Assembly (NCBI GenBank): GCA_023430545.1
Contig: JAEZAF010000048.1
Coordinates: 1-36,964 of the forward strand
DNA: 36,964 nt
Source: Chloroflexota bacterium
GTDB lineage: Bacteria > Chloroflexota > Anaerolineae > Aggregatilineales > Phototrophicaceae
Reading direction: 5' to 3'
Part shown: positions 1-7,950 of the stretch, piece by piece
Layout: each line of letters starts with the position of its first letter
How positions within the stretch are numbered: the stretch's first letter is position 1
Notes under the pieces: generated by a model
Seen by the model: the letters and a program-made list of their open reading frames with translations, nothing else
Databases searched by the model: none
What the model was told of the DNA's origin: nothing
Position numbers and translations under genes: made by a program

Positions 1-2
1 CG

Positions 3-1745
3 CAGCGCTTCAGCTTCTCGGTGCTTGGTGCGAACGAAATCGCCGCCCGTATCCTGACGGCGCTGGCGGGTACAGCGGCGGCCTTCCTGCCACTGCTCCT
101 GCGTTCCGAACTTGGGCAGGGGCGCACACTGATCCTGTGCCTTCTGCTGGCGCTGTCTCCGGTTGGGCTGATGGCATCACGTACCAGCGCCGGTCTGGTC
201 TGGGGGGTGGCGTTCGCGTGGGTGGCGATCTGGGCATGGCTGCGCTTTGCCAGAACACAGGCTCCACATTTTGCCATCGCCGGACTGGTCGCCAGCGGTC
301 TGCTGATCTTCACGGCGTCTCCCGGCGCGGTGATGCTGGCGATTGTGCTCGATCTTTCCGCATTGATCGCGTGGCTCCTGACAGCGCTGGATCGGGTGGA
401 CGAAACGGTCAGCTTTGAACCGGGCGCACAACTTGGACGCTTCTTCGGGCGGATTCCGTGGCTGCGAGGTCTGCTGATTCTGGGCTTTCTGACCGTGGCA
501 ATGACAACCACGTTCCTGCTGTACCCGCGCGGACTGTCCGGCGTGGGTGAGGTTCTCACGGGCTTCTTACAGGGCTTCACCCAGCGTCCACCCGACGCCT
601 TCGGCTCACTACCGCTGACCACAGCGCTCTTCTACGAGCCACTGCTGTGGATCTTCGCCCTGCTTGGCGTGATTGTCCTGCTTCGCCAGCGGGAATTCAG
701 CTTTATGGATCGCCTCTTCGCGATCTGGGCGGTTCTTGGTATCGCCGCGGCGGTACTGTATCAGGGCGGAGAACCCGCCGATGCGCTCTGGATCACTGTA
801 CCGCTGGCGGGATTGGCTTCGGCTGTGATCGCTCGCCTGTTTGTCCCAGCGTATGATGCCTTCGGGGAAGATCCCCTGGAATACGGTTACGAAGGCGATG
901 ATCCCATCCCGGATGCTGCCAATGAAGCCTTCGGCGCACGCTGGGCGGTCCCGCTGCTGGCTGGGGCCGGCCTGCTGTTGATGACGATGATCGCCATGCA
1001 CCTTCAGGTCATCGGTCGGGCCTCAGTCGGGCAGGCGCAGGGCTTCAGCGTGATTGAGATGATCACGCGGGTGGTGGATACCGCTTCCGCTTCCAATCTG
1101 CGTGTCAGCGTGCTGTGGACATTCATCAGTGTGATGTTCTTCGTCATCGGTGGGCTGCTGGCCGCCAGCCTGTGGGGGAATCGCAAGGCGGTGCGCGGCC
1201 TGACACTCGGTATCCTCGGCTTTATGGTCATCAACGGTCTGTCCTCCGCGTGGGGCGCGACTGTCTCCGATGCCGGACTCGCGCTTGAACCGTGGCACTA
1301 TCAGGCGGTTTCCCCGCAGATGCAGATGCTGCGCGAGACACTGATCGAACTGGACCAGCGGGAAAGCCTCGCCACACGTGAGCTTCCGATCACAATCGTC
1401 GCGGACCCGGCCACCGGCGTGACACGCGATGGCCCGGTGGCATGGGCGGTGCGTGACTTCCGCAACGTGACGTTCGTCAGCAGCCTGCCGGAAGCAGAGG
1501 GTGAACAGGTGGTGATCGCGGCGGATCAGGGATCGGATATCAGCCTCGGCGGTAGTTATGTCGGGCGGCCCTTTGTCGCTATCACCAGTTGGGCACCGGC
1601 AACGGTTGAAGGCATGGACGCGGTCGGGTGGTGGTTCCAGCGGATTGCACGCCAGCAGCCCGTCGTAATGCTTCCTGTCGCGCTGTACGTCCGCATGGAT
1701 ATCTACGAGAGTGAACCCTTCGAAGAAAACGCGTTTCGAGGGTAA
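3..1745 (+). CDS. Multi-spanning membrane glycosyltransferase-like protein, 5' partial
   Basis: The reading frame is open to the left edge, so the N-terminus is missing; the GTG at 21 is probably internal. The visible protein (about 580 residues) starts in a region resembling GT-C/GT39 enzymes, with a hydrophobic helix, then a basic loop and the pattern LALSPVGLMASR. Roughly nine to eleven hydrophobic segments follow up to about residue 410. The last 160 residues form a soluble domain with no motif I recognise. By resemblance it may belong to the Agl23-type (TIGR03663) families that use lipid-linked sugars. The substrate cannot be read from the sequence. A good terminator follows the stop. 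The membrane-protein call is firm; the glycosyltransferase call is moderate. Confidence 0.6.
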   Translation, partial: QRFSFSVLGANEIAARILTALAGTAAAFLPLLLRSELGQGRTLILCLLLALSPVGLMASRTSAGLVWGVAFAWVAIWAWLRFARTQAPHFAIAGLVASGLLIFTASPGAVMLAIVLDLSALIAWLLTALDRVDETVSFEPGAQLGRFFGRIPWLRGLLILGFLTVAMTTTFLLYPRGLSGVGEVLTGFLQGFTQRPPDAFGSLPLTTALFYEPLLWIFALLGVIVLLRQREFSFMDRLFAIWAVLGIAAAVLYQGGEPADALWITVPLAGLASAVIARLFVPAYDAFGEDPLEYGYEGDDPIPDAANEAFGARWAVPLLAGAGLLLMTMIAMHLQVIGRASVGQAQGFSVIEMITRVVDTASASNLRVSVLWTFISVMFFVIGGLLAASLWGNRKAVRGLTLGILGFMVINGLSSAWGATVSDAGLALEPWHYQAVSPQMQMLRETLIELDQRESLATRELPITIVADPATGVTRDGPVAWAVRDFRNVTFVSSLPEAEGEQVVIAADQGSDISLGGSYVGRPFVAITSWAPATVEGMDAVGWWFQRIARQQPVVMLPVALYVRMDIYESEPFEENAFRG

Positions 1746-1763
1746 GCATATTTAGTGGCGGTG

Positions 1764-1802
1764 GCGGCGGCGCGAAAAAAATGCGCCGCTGCTTTTATTT
1801 TC
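1764..1802 (+). terminator. Rho-independent terminator of the membrane glycosyltransferase gene
   Basis: A 10-bp stem (1764-1773 with 1783-1792, one G-T pair) encloses an A-rich loop and is followed by TTTTATTTT, 18 nt after the stop codon. Confidence 0.75.
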
Positions 1803-1892
1803 CCCTCAAGATTGACGTCGAGATCAGAATTGCGGCGTAAATGCGCTGCAATGCGCTACAAGCGCCGCTATTTGCTACCAGTAGCCATATTA

Positions 1893-1957
1893 GCAGTTTG
1901 CTGCTGCTGCTGCTGCTGCCGCACAAAAATTTTGTGCTGCTGCAACTGGCAAACTGC
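1893..1957. repeat. Nested inverted repeat containing a (TGC)7 tract
   Basis: Seven TGC triplets (1899-1919) adjoin a 17-nt palindrome, GCACAAAA-A-TTTTGTGC (1921-1937). The whole block is bracketed by an outer 8-bp inverted repeat, GCAGTTTG (1893-1900) and CAAACTGC (1950-1957). It lies in a 541-nt gap without a gene (1746-2286) and could extrude as a large hairpin. Confidence 0.7.
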
Positions 1958-1978
1958 GGGCGGCATTGAATGCCGCCC
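1958..1978. repeat. Intergenic hairpin repeat
   Basis: Perfect 9-bp stem, GGGCGGCAT with ATGCCGCCC, and a 3-nt loop. It starts immediately after the TGC-rich block and resembles the other short hairpins of this window. Confidence 0.6.
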
Positions 1979-2131
1979 CCACATGTCAGTGATGTTAAGG
2001 TGCAGAACACTTACAGTGTAGCACGAATGTTCGAATTGTGCGGTTCGAATTTTCAAACGAAGTGGACCAAAAATGAGGGTTATTTCGCCTCAAGATGCCC
2101 TCGAATCTGTTTGGAAACTGGTTTCCGGCGC

Positions 2132-2167
2132 GGACACGGCGCCATTGCAAGCAATGCGGCTGTGTCC
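2132..2167. repeat. Intergenic hairpin repeat with internal bulge
   Basis: Outer arms GGACAC and GTGTCC pair, an asymmetric middle is unpaired, and inner arms CATTGC and GCAATG pair around a 2-nt loop. CCTGC follows, as in other members of the family. Confidence 0.55.
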
Positions 2168-2193
2168 CTGCATGGCGCATAAATGCGCGGTAC

Positions 2194-2257
2194 GTGTTTT
2201 GTAGGGACAATGCCTGCATTGTCCGAGGGTTCTATAAGATTCAATGAAAATACCTAC
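2194..2257 (+). repeat. Dispersed intergenic repeat, copy A
   Basis: This copy holds GTAGG, the hairpin GGACAATGC/GCATTGTCC (2205-2213 and 2216-2224), then TTCTATAAGATTCAATG and AAAATACCTA. The same order recurs inverted at 13768-13830 and directly at 32773-32845, with point differences. No ORF is present. It abuts the 3' end of the LacI-type gene, next to a further 8-bp hairpin (2269-2276 with 2290-2297) that overlaps its stop codon. Confidence 0.8.
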
Positions 2258-2286
2258 CCTTGTAAGGTCGGGGGCCGGGGACGTTT

Positions 2287-3321
2287 TCAGGCCCCCGCAG
2301 AGGCCGCCGCACTGGATGCCCCCACCGCCGTCGTAGACTGTCGCACGCTCAGCCCTGTATCCAGCATCATCGTTTCGACACTTCGTGACCGGTCTCGGAT
2401 ATGCGTCAGCAGCAGACGGCTGGCGACCTCGCCCATCTCGTAAATCGGCTGGCGGACACTGGTCAGCGTCGGCACACTGAACGACGCCAGCGGGATATCA
2501 TCGTATCCCATCACCGACAGATCATCCGGGATTCGAAAGCCGAGTTCAGCCGCGGCGTGCATCGCCCCAATCGCCGCAATATCGATCAGTGCGAAGATGG
2601 CGCTTGGTCGGTTTTTTCCCTGAAGCAGCCGTTTGGTGTGATGATAGCCCATCTCGAAGTAATCCAGCAGGCCGCTGCCCATCAGCAGGCCGCTGGTGTC
2701 GAGATCGAATTCTTCCAGCGCCTGCCGGACGCCTTCCATACGCTGAATCATCGAGTGACTGTAGGCAGGTGTGCCAATCACCCCGATGGAGCGATGCCCC
2801 AGTTCCAGCAGATGCCGCATGCCCGTATATCCCCCTCGGTGATTATCCACCAGTACACGGCTGACTTTAATATCCGGCAGGTCACGGTCGATCAGCACCA
2901 CCGGGATATTCTTCTCCAGCAGCATTTCGACACTTCGCGTGCTCTGCCCGGTCGGAACAACCAGCACGCCATCGACCCGCTGCCGCAGCATGATCTCGGT
3001 ATAGGCCTGTTCTTTATCGGGATCTTCTTCTGCACTGCACAGAAAGGTGTGATACTCATGCGGGAACAGTGATTTTTCGATGGCAAACGCCAGACGACTG
3101 AAAAAGGGATGGTCAAGCTGTGGGATCAGCACGCCGACGAGCTGTGTCTGCTGACGACGCAGACTGCGTGCCAGCGCACTCGGCTGATATTTCAACTGGC
3201 GCATCGCTTCATGCACGCGGACTTCGAGGTCAGGGCTGACGAAGCCGCTTTTATTGATGACGCGTGAAACCGTCGCCACCGAGACCTCTGCAAAATCCGC
3301 AACCTCTTTCATCGTTGCCAT
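2287..3321 (-). CDS. LacI/GalR-family transcriptional regulator
   Basis: DNA-binding repressor or activator of sugar-type operons. The N-terminus, MATMKEVADFAEVSVATVSR, is a canonical LacI helix-turn-helix, followed by the hinge segment (QPSALARSLR). A periplasmic-binding-protein-like effector domain follows (from about residue 58), with typical strands such as LVGVLIPQLDHPFFSR and the C-terminal DDIPLASFSVPTLTSVRQP. Length (344 aa) is normal. I chose the ATG at 3321 because LacI proteins begin there and AAGGGTGGT precedes it; an in-frame GTG lies 9 nt upstream. It is divergent from the FHA gene. No sugar-utilisation genes are adjacent, so the effector is unknown; it may regulate elsewhere or the divergent pair. 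Confidence 0.9.
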   Translation of the reverse strand: MATMKEVADFAEVSVATVSRVINKSGFVSPDLEVRVHEAMRQLKYQPSALARSLRRQQTQLVGVLIPQLDHPFFSRLAFAIEKSLFPHEYHTFLCSAEEDPDKEQAYTEIMLRQRVDGVLVVPTGQSTRSVEMLLEKNIPVVLIDRDLPDIKVSRVLVDNHRGGYTGMRHLLELGHRSIGVIGTPAYSHSMIQRMEGVRQALEEFDLDTSGLLMGSGLLDYFEMGYHHTKRLLQGKNRPSAIFALIDIAAIGAMHAAAELGFRIPDDLSVMGYDDIPLASFSVPTLTSVRQPIYEMGEVASRLLLTHIRDRSRSVETMMLDTGLSVRQSTTAVGASSAAASAGA

Positions 3322-3477
3322 TCGCACCACCCTTAACCGAATACAAACAGGAGTGGCTGCGATTATGCCGGATTTGCTACCTTCAGCACAAAATCATAAG
3401 GCATATTCTTATCCTTTATCGATTGTTCGCAACTTGCATTAAGACACTCTATACTTTCAGGTGGGGGGTGCGGACAG
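3322..3477. promoter_or_regulatory. Divergent promoter region between the LacI-type and FHA genes
   Basis: This 156-nt gap must carry both divergent promoters. A TATACT hexamer at 3450-3455 sits 22 nt before the FHA start codon and can serve as a -10 element, although no good -35 is visible. A G-rich stretch (AGGTGGGGGG, 3459-3468) precedes the FHA start. Confidence 0.4.
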
Positions 3478-3852
3478 ATGGAAGAACATCAGATTATTCT
3501 CAAGTTCATGAGTGGAAGCAACGACGGCGACTCGCGGCGGCTATATGCCAATGGGGGTGATGGTAAGATCCTCGATGAGCGCTGGATGATCAGGATCGGG
3601 CGGCTGGATCAGTGTGATGTCTCGATCTCTGATGACGATTACGTCTCGCGGACTCACGCTCAGCTTTATCACACCAACATGGGCTGGTGGATTGAAGACC
3701 GCGACAGCCGCAACGGAACCTACATCACGCCGCTTGATGATTTCTTCGCCGAAATCCGACTGAATCCGATGCAGCCTGCCGCCCTCGAAATCGGCCAACT
3801 TTTCCGTGTAGGTCACACATGGCTCTGTCTTGAGTTGATCAGACAATCATAA
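3478..3852 (+). CDS. Small FHA-domain protein
   Basis: A 124-residue protein that is almost entirely one forkhead-associated domain, a phosphothreonine-binding module. The hallmark residues are present: GR at 41-42, SRTH at 57-60 and the DSRNGTYI loop at 76-83. An N-terminal extension of about 30 residues begins MEEHQIILKF. It has no membrane segment, so it is probably cytoplasmic. It lies 61 nt upstream of the Clp-N/phosphotransferase gene on the same strand, which suggests co-transcription and a shared signalling role. The phosphorylated partner is unknown; the PknB-like kinase near the window's end is one candidate, but nothing in the sequence links them. Confidence 0.88.
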   Translation: MEEHQIILKFMSGSNDGDSRRLYANGGDGKILDERWMIRIGRLDQCDVSISDDDYVSRTHAQLYHTNMGWWIEDRDSRNGTYITPLDDFFAEIRLNPMQPAALEIGQLFRVGHTWLCLELIRQS

Positions 3853-3913
3853 CTGAGGTATCTTTAATGGGAGTACTAGTAAAAGAATAGATATTACGGG
3901 TTTAGAGATTTTT

Positions 3914-5833
3914 ATGCCAATCATTTCACTTGAACAAATTCAGAAACAGGCCCGGCTGGAAGCCCATACACTCAAACACGATTATGTAGGTGTCGAGCAT
4001 CTGACCATCGCGATGCTCAACATGCGCGGCAGCATCATGATGCACGTGATGGATGAAACCGGTATTTCCCCTGTCTACCTGATTGATCACATCCTGAAGA
4101 AGGTCAATAAAGGCAATTCGCGGCAGGTCTTCAGCCAGCCCCCCTACACGCCACGGGCGAATAACGCCATCAGGGCAGCGACTGACCGCGCTGGTCAGGC
4201 AAACCGGCTGATTGTCGAAGAGCGTGACCTGCTGCTGACTCTGCTGGATGACGCGGACAGCATCCCCATGCGCGTCTTTAAAGCCCTGAATCTCGACCTC
4301 GATGCGCTGAAAGAGTCAGCACTCAACAGCAAACTGGATACCGGCCTGCTGGATTATCCGCTGGGTTTTGTCTATGCGGTCGATTCGCAAGTCTCCAACT
4401 CAACGCTGGAAGGCCCAATTCGCAAACTGCTCCAGCGTATGTTTCACGGCTACGAAAATATCCGCATCGATCGCAAGCTCACCGGCGGTTACACCCGCGC
4501 CCGACTGTTTGTTGTCACCCCGATTCAGTTCGATATCGAAGCCGCACCGGTGGTGGTAAAAATTGCCCGCCAGCAGGACATCAACGATGAGGCGCAGCGC
4601 TACGAGTCGTTTGTGAAAAATACCCTGCCGCCGTTCACCGCCCGGCTGGAAGAGCGACCGACGTATCTGATGGATGAGAGTGACCTCGGAGCGCTCAAAT
4701 ACACGCTGATCGTCGGCCCGGATCAGCGTTCCAGTAATCTGACCGAGATCGCGGCGCAGTGGCCCCCGGAAAAGGTTGGGGCGTGGCTCCGCGAACAGCT
4801 TTATCCCGCCTTCGGACGGCTCTGGTGGCAGCAGGCCCGCCCGAACTTCACCGAGATCTGGAAAGAGTACGACTGGCTTCTGCCCCCGCTGCTGCTGCTG
4901 GATTATGTCCCGCTGGCGCAGCGGCCTAACAACAGCATCCGCATCCGCCCACCCGTGAAACGCTCGCAGCTCTCGCTGATCCGCCCCGGCGATCTGGTCA
5001 CGGTGGAAAACTTCAACGTCCAGAAGATCGACACCGTCAACCGCGAACTGACACTGGCGATCAACGGTTCCGGCACCGAAAAGGCCTACCGGATTCGCTT
5101 TCGCAATATCGATCTCAAGCCCAACAGCTATTTTCACGGCGAGATGATCGATCACCTCACCGGCAAACACTGGGAGTCGCGGCAGGATCAACTGATGATG
5201 GCGGCGCGGGAACTCATCCCGGATTTTGACCTTCAGGCTGAACTGATCCCTATCTTCCCGGATCTCAACCGCCTGATCCACAATCCCTTAAAATACTATG
5301 ACACCATTCTCGAATGGCGGTCGCACTTCGTCATCAGCAAAATACACGGAGATATGCACGCCGGTAACATCATGGTCGGGCCGAGCAATATCCCATTTCT
5401 GATTGACTTTTCCCATGCCCGTGACGGTCATGCCCTGTTCGACTGGGCCTGTCTGGAAATCAGCCTGCTGAATACCATCGTCGTCCCACAGATCGAGGCG
5501 GCATGGAAGGATATTCGCCAGGTCATCCAGTACCTGCACAACATCAACAACCGCAAGACGCTGCCGGATGATGCGCTGACCAGGCTGCTGACACCCATCA
5601 AGGACATCCGCTTCATCGTCGAACAGATCATGATGCACACCAATCAGCGCACGGTGGACTGGTCGCAGTATTATCTCGCGCTGACGATGTGCGCCCTGCG
5701 AGCGATCACGTGGGAAATGCCGATTGCCAACCGCCGACTGATGCTGCTGGTCGCCGCTTTATCCCTGCATGAGATGCGCCTGTCACTACCTCCGGCGCGG
5801 GGCAACTCTGGCGAGACACCACCACCGGATTAA
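3914..5833 (+). CDS. Clp N-domain fused to an APH/kinase-like phosphotransferase
   Basis: A 639-residue two-part protein. Residues about 5-140 carry the two helical repeats of a Clp N-terminal domain (first repeat ARLEAHTLKHDYVGVEHLTIA, split as ARLEAHTL and KHDYVGVEHL; second repeat RANNAIRAATDRAGQANRL), normally found on ClpA/B/C unfoldases. No AAA+ module follows. From about residue 185 the protein resembles a phosphotransferase of aminoglycoside/choline-kinase type: APVVVK with candidate nucleotide lysine K216, catalytic HGDMHAGN at 478-485 and metal-binding IDFSH with D498. A beta-rich insert of about 50 residues (from about 356, RPGDLVTVENF) sits between the lobes. The kinase part recalls the ternary-complex-associated kinase domains described with FHA/VWA signalling systems, but I cannot confirm that. 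Its substrate is unknown. It follows the FHA gene. Confidence 0.8.
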   Translation: MPIISLEQIQKQARLEAHTLKHDYVGVEHLTIAMLNMRGSIMMHVMDETGISPVYLIDHILKKVNKGNSRQVFSQPPYTPRANNAIRAATDRAGQANRLIVEERDLLLTLLDDADSIPMRVFKALNLDLDALKESALNSKLDTGLLDYPLGFVYAVDSQVSNSTLEGPIRKLLQRMFHGYENIRIDRKLTGGYTRARLFVVTPIQFDIEAAPVVVKIARQQDINDEAQRYESFVKNTLPPFTARLEERPTYLMDESDLGALKYTLIVGPDQRSSNLTEIAAQWPPEKVGAWLREQLYPAFGRLWWQQARPNFTEIWKEYDWLLPPLLLLDYVPLAQRPNNSIRIRPPVKRSQLSLIRPGDLVTVENFNVQKIDTVNRELTLAINGSGTEKAYRIRFRNIDLKPNSYFHGEMIDHLTGKHWESRQDQLMMAARELIPDFDLQAELIPIFPDLNRLIHNPLKYYDTILEWRSHFVISKIHGDMHAGNIMVGPSNIPFLIDFSHARDGHALFDWACLEISLLNTIVVPQIEAAWKDIRQVIQYLHNINNRKTLPDDALTRLLTPIKDIRFIVEQIMMHTNQRTVDWSQYYLALTMCALRAITWEMPIANRRLMLLVAALSLHEMRLSLPPARGNSGETPPPD

Positions 5834-5845
5834 TCTCCGCTGTCT

Positions 5846-5877
5846 AAAAACAAAACCGGTGACGATCCCATCACCGG
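5846..5877 (-). terminator. Rho-independent terminator downstream of leuB
   Basis: A 7-bp stem (5856-5862 with 5871-5877) is followed on the minus strand by TTTTGTTTTT, 89 nt after the leuB stop. It marks the likely end of the branched-chain cluster. The 132-nt gap between the convergent genes holds nothing else that I see. Confidence 0.75.
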
Positions 5878-5965
5878 CCCTGAGTGTTATGTGATACAAC
5901 CACCGTGTAGGGGTCGGATTATTCCGGCCCAGATTTCAGATAGACGCTAATTCCCCGTCCCTGCC

Positions 5966-7030
5966 CTAAAGAACGGCCTTGACCGCCTCGGCGAATTCTG
6001 TCGTGCTGATGAAGGTACCGCCTGACGGTGCGATATCGGCAGTGCGTGCGCCATCTTCCAGGACGCGGTTCACCGCAGCTTCCAGCGCCGCGGCTTCCGC
6101 TTCCAGCCCCAGACTGTAACGCAGCAGCATGGCCGCGCTCAGTAACTGGCCGATGGGATTGGCCTTGCCCTGACCAGCAATATCCGGCGCAGAGCCGTGG
6201 ACGGGTTCGTACAGACCGAAGGTCCCTTCACCCAGTGAGGCGGATGGCAGCATCCCCAGCGAACCGGCCAGCACCGAGGCCTCATCGCTCAGGATATCCC
6301 CGAACATATTCTCCGCCACGATCACGTCAAAGCTGGCAGGCCGTGTCAGCAGATGCATGGCGCACGCATCCACCAGCAGATGTTCCAGCTCCACATCCTG
6401 ATAATCTTCATGTACCTGCACCACCGCCCGACGCCACAGCCGCATCGACGCCAGCACATTGGCCTTATCGACCGAGGTCAGCTTGCCGCGTCTGCCCTGT
6501 GCAGCACGGAAGGCCACATGCGCCACCCGTGCGACTTCCGGCACGCTGTAGTACATCGTATCGAACGCATCCTGACCCGCTTCCTGTTCCTGACGGTTAC
6601 CGAAGTACAGGCCACCGGTCAGTTCGCGGACAATCAGCATATCCACGCCTTCCAGCAGTTCAGCCCGCAGGGGCGCATGCTCGGCCAGCGCCGGATAGGT
6701 TTTAACCGGGCGCAGATTGGCGAATAACCCGAAATGCTGCCGGATTTTCAGCAGCCCCTGCTCTGGTCGCACTTTCGAAGTCGGGTCTGACCACTGTGGC
6801 CCGCCGACTGCCGCCAGCAGTACGGCATCCGCGCTCTCGCAGATGCGCACGGTTTCATCCGGCAGCGGATTACCGGTCTTGTCGATGGCAATCCCACCGA
6901 TCAGGGCTTCTTCATACTCGAATTCATGACCGTATTTCGATGCAAGTGTATCGAGAACGGTGATGGCTGCCTGCAGCACTTCCGGGCCAATGCCGTCACC
7001 CGGCAGCAGGGCAATTTTCGCTTTTGCCAT
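5966..7030 (-). CDS. leuB: 3-isopropylmalate dehydrogenase
   Basis: NAD-dependent oxidative decarboxylation of 3-isopropylmalate to 2-ketoisocaproate in leucine synthesis. In a citramalate pathway the same enzyme also converts 3-methylmalate to 2-ketobutyrate. The 354-residue protein starts MAKAKIALLPGDGIGPEV, contains the substrate-loop lysine in VDKANVLASMRLWRR, and has the family signature in NMFGDILSDEASVLAGSLG followed by GLYEPVHGSAPDIAG. GAGGAAATTCA precedes the ATG. It is the last gene of the ilv-leu cluster, 155 nt after the methyltransferase; the gap contains one palindromic repeat. Confidence 0.97.
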   Translation of the reverse strand: MAKAKIALLPGDGIGPEVLQAAITVLDTLASKYGHEFEYEEALIGGIAIDKTGNPLPDETVRICESADAVLLAAVGGPQWSDPTSKVRPEQGLLKIRQHFGLFANLRPVKTYPALAEHAPLRAELLEGVDMLIVRELTGGLYFGNRQEQEAGQDAFDTMYYSVPEVARVAHVAFRAAQGRRGKLTSVDKANVLASMRLWRRAVVQVHEDYQDVELEHLLVDACAMHLLTRPASFDVIVAENMFGDILSDEASVLAGSLGMLPSASLGEGTFGLYEPVHGSAPDIAGQGKANPIGQLLSAAMLLRYSLGLEAEAAALEAAVNRVLEDGARTADIAPSGGTFISTTEFAEAVKAVL

Positions 7031-7114
7031 TGAATTTCCTCAATCGGAGTTACGCTAAATAAATTGTTGTAACGATTTTCAGCTCTCATGGGTATGAGTT
7101 CAGTTATTGCAGGC

Positions 7115-7130
7115 ACACGGCATGCCGTGT
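7115..7130. repeat. Perfect 16-nt palindrome (hairpin repeat family)
   Basis: ACACGGCATGCCGTGT is followed by CCGCCGTGTC. The same core, ACGGCATGCCGT plus GTCCGC, recurs at 13846-13862. It lies in the leuB upstream gap (7031-7185). Confidence 0.6.
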
Positions 7131-7185
7131 CCGCCGTGTCTGCTTACTCAACATGCCCTGTTTTGCTGCATATAGGAACACCCTG

Positions 7186-7950
7186 TCAGGAAACAGGCTT
7201 ATATCCGCCAAACAGCGCCAGTTCGAAGATCTTCAGATAACAGTCTACCCGCTGGAAGCCGATCTGACGCAGCCACTCACACTGGACATCGACCGGCGCG
7301 AGGATGTTTGCGATTTTATCCGGTCGATAGTAGTACGTGTTGGCGATCTCATCTCGGCTGCGGGCATCCCCCTGCGCCTGAAAATAGCCATACTGCGCAT
7401 CCACCATCAGATTGTCGAACAGCATCTCGACTTCCTTCTCCGGGGACGAGACATGCTCCAGATTCAGGAAGACACCGCCCGGTCGCAGCAGATCGTAAAT
7501 CTCCTGATAGACCTCACGCTTGCGCTCATCCGGCTGGTGATGGATCGAAAAGCCGCTGACGATCACATCGAACGGTGCGTAAGCCTGCATCTCCTCAACC
7601 CACGTAGGATCAGCGTAGTCATTCTGAAGCAGCACCTGATTCGCACTGTTCGCATGACCGGCCAGCGCTTCCCGTGCCGCATCCAGCATCGGGGCGGAGA
7701 AATCGGCGAAGACTCCGACCGCCTGCGGATAAGCGGTCAGCAGTGCGCGGCCCAGTACGCCATCTCCACATCCCAGATCGAGAAAGCGCTGGACGCCTTG
7801 GGGACTCCATGCCCGGATGATACGCAGCATCACATCCATCTGCGTCTGTGCCAGCGGGATCGAGCCGCGCACGCCCTGTACGAAGTGCTGCGCCAGTGTC
7901 GGGTCCTGCCAGACGGTGTCATTCCGTCCGGTGTCGTTTCCTGCACTCAT
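7186..7950 (-). CDS. Class I SAM-dependent methyltransferase
   Basis: A 254-residue Rossmann-fold methyltransferase. Motif I, FLDLGCGDGVLGRALL, is at about 56-71; motif II is near FADFSAPMLDAAREAL; motif IV is FDVIVSGFSIHHQPDERKR, and LLRPGGVFLNLEHV follows. These are typical of the UbiE/Methyltransf_25 group acting on small molecules, but no substrate can be read. The start codon overlaps the cimA stop by 4 nt (ATGA) and GAGGAG precedes it, so translation is probably coupled to cimA. Its position inside a branched-chain amino acid operon is odd, because no methylation step is known in that pathway. It may be a passenger gene or may modify a related metabolite. Confidence 0.85.
   Translation of the reverse strand: MSAGNDTGRNDTVWQDPTLAQHFVQGVRGSIPLAQTQMDVMLRIIRAWSPQGVQRFLDLGCGDGVLGRALLTAYPQAVGVFADFSAPMLDAAREALAGHANSANQVLLQNDYADPTWVEEMQAYAPFDVIVSGFSIHHQPDERKREVYQEIYDLLRPGGVFLNLEHVSSPEKEVEMLFDNLMVDAQYGYFQAQGDARSRDEIANTYYYRPDKIANILAPVDVQCEWLRQIGFQRVDCYLKIFELALFGGYKPVS

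Noticed and set aside
1899..1919. CRISPR-like repeat
   Set aside because: The TGC triplets are a simple tandem repeat without spacers, and no cas genes are present.
6901..7116. 71-codon ORF overlapping the leuB start
   Set aside because: No good ribosome-binding site; most of its length is a frame shadow of leuB and its composition is Cys/Arg-rich.
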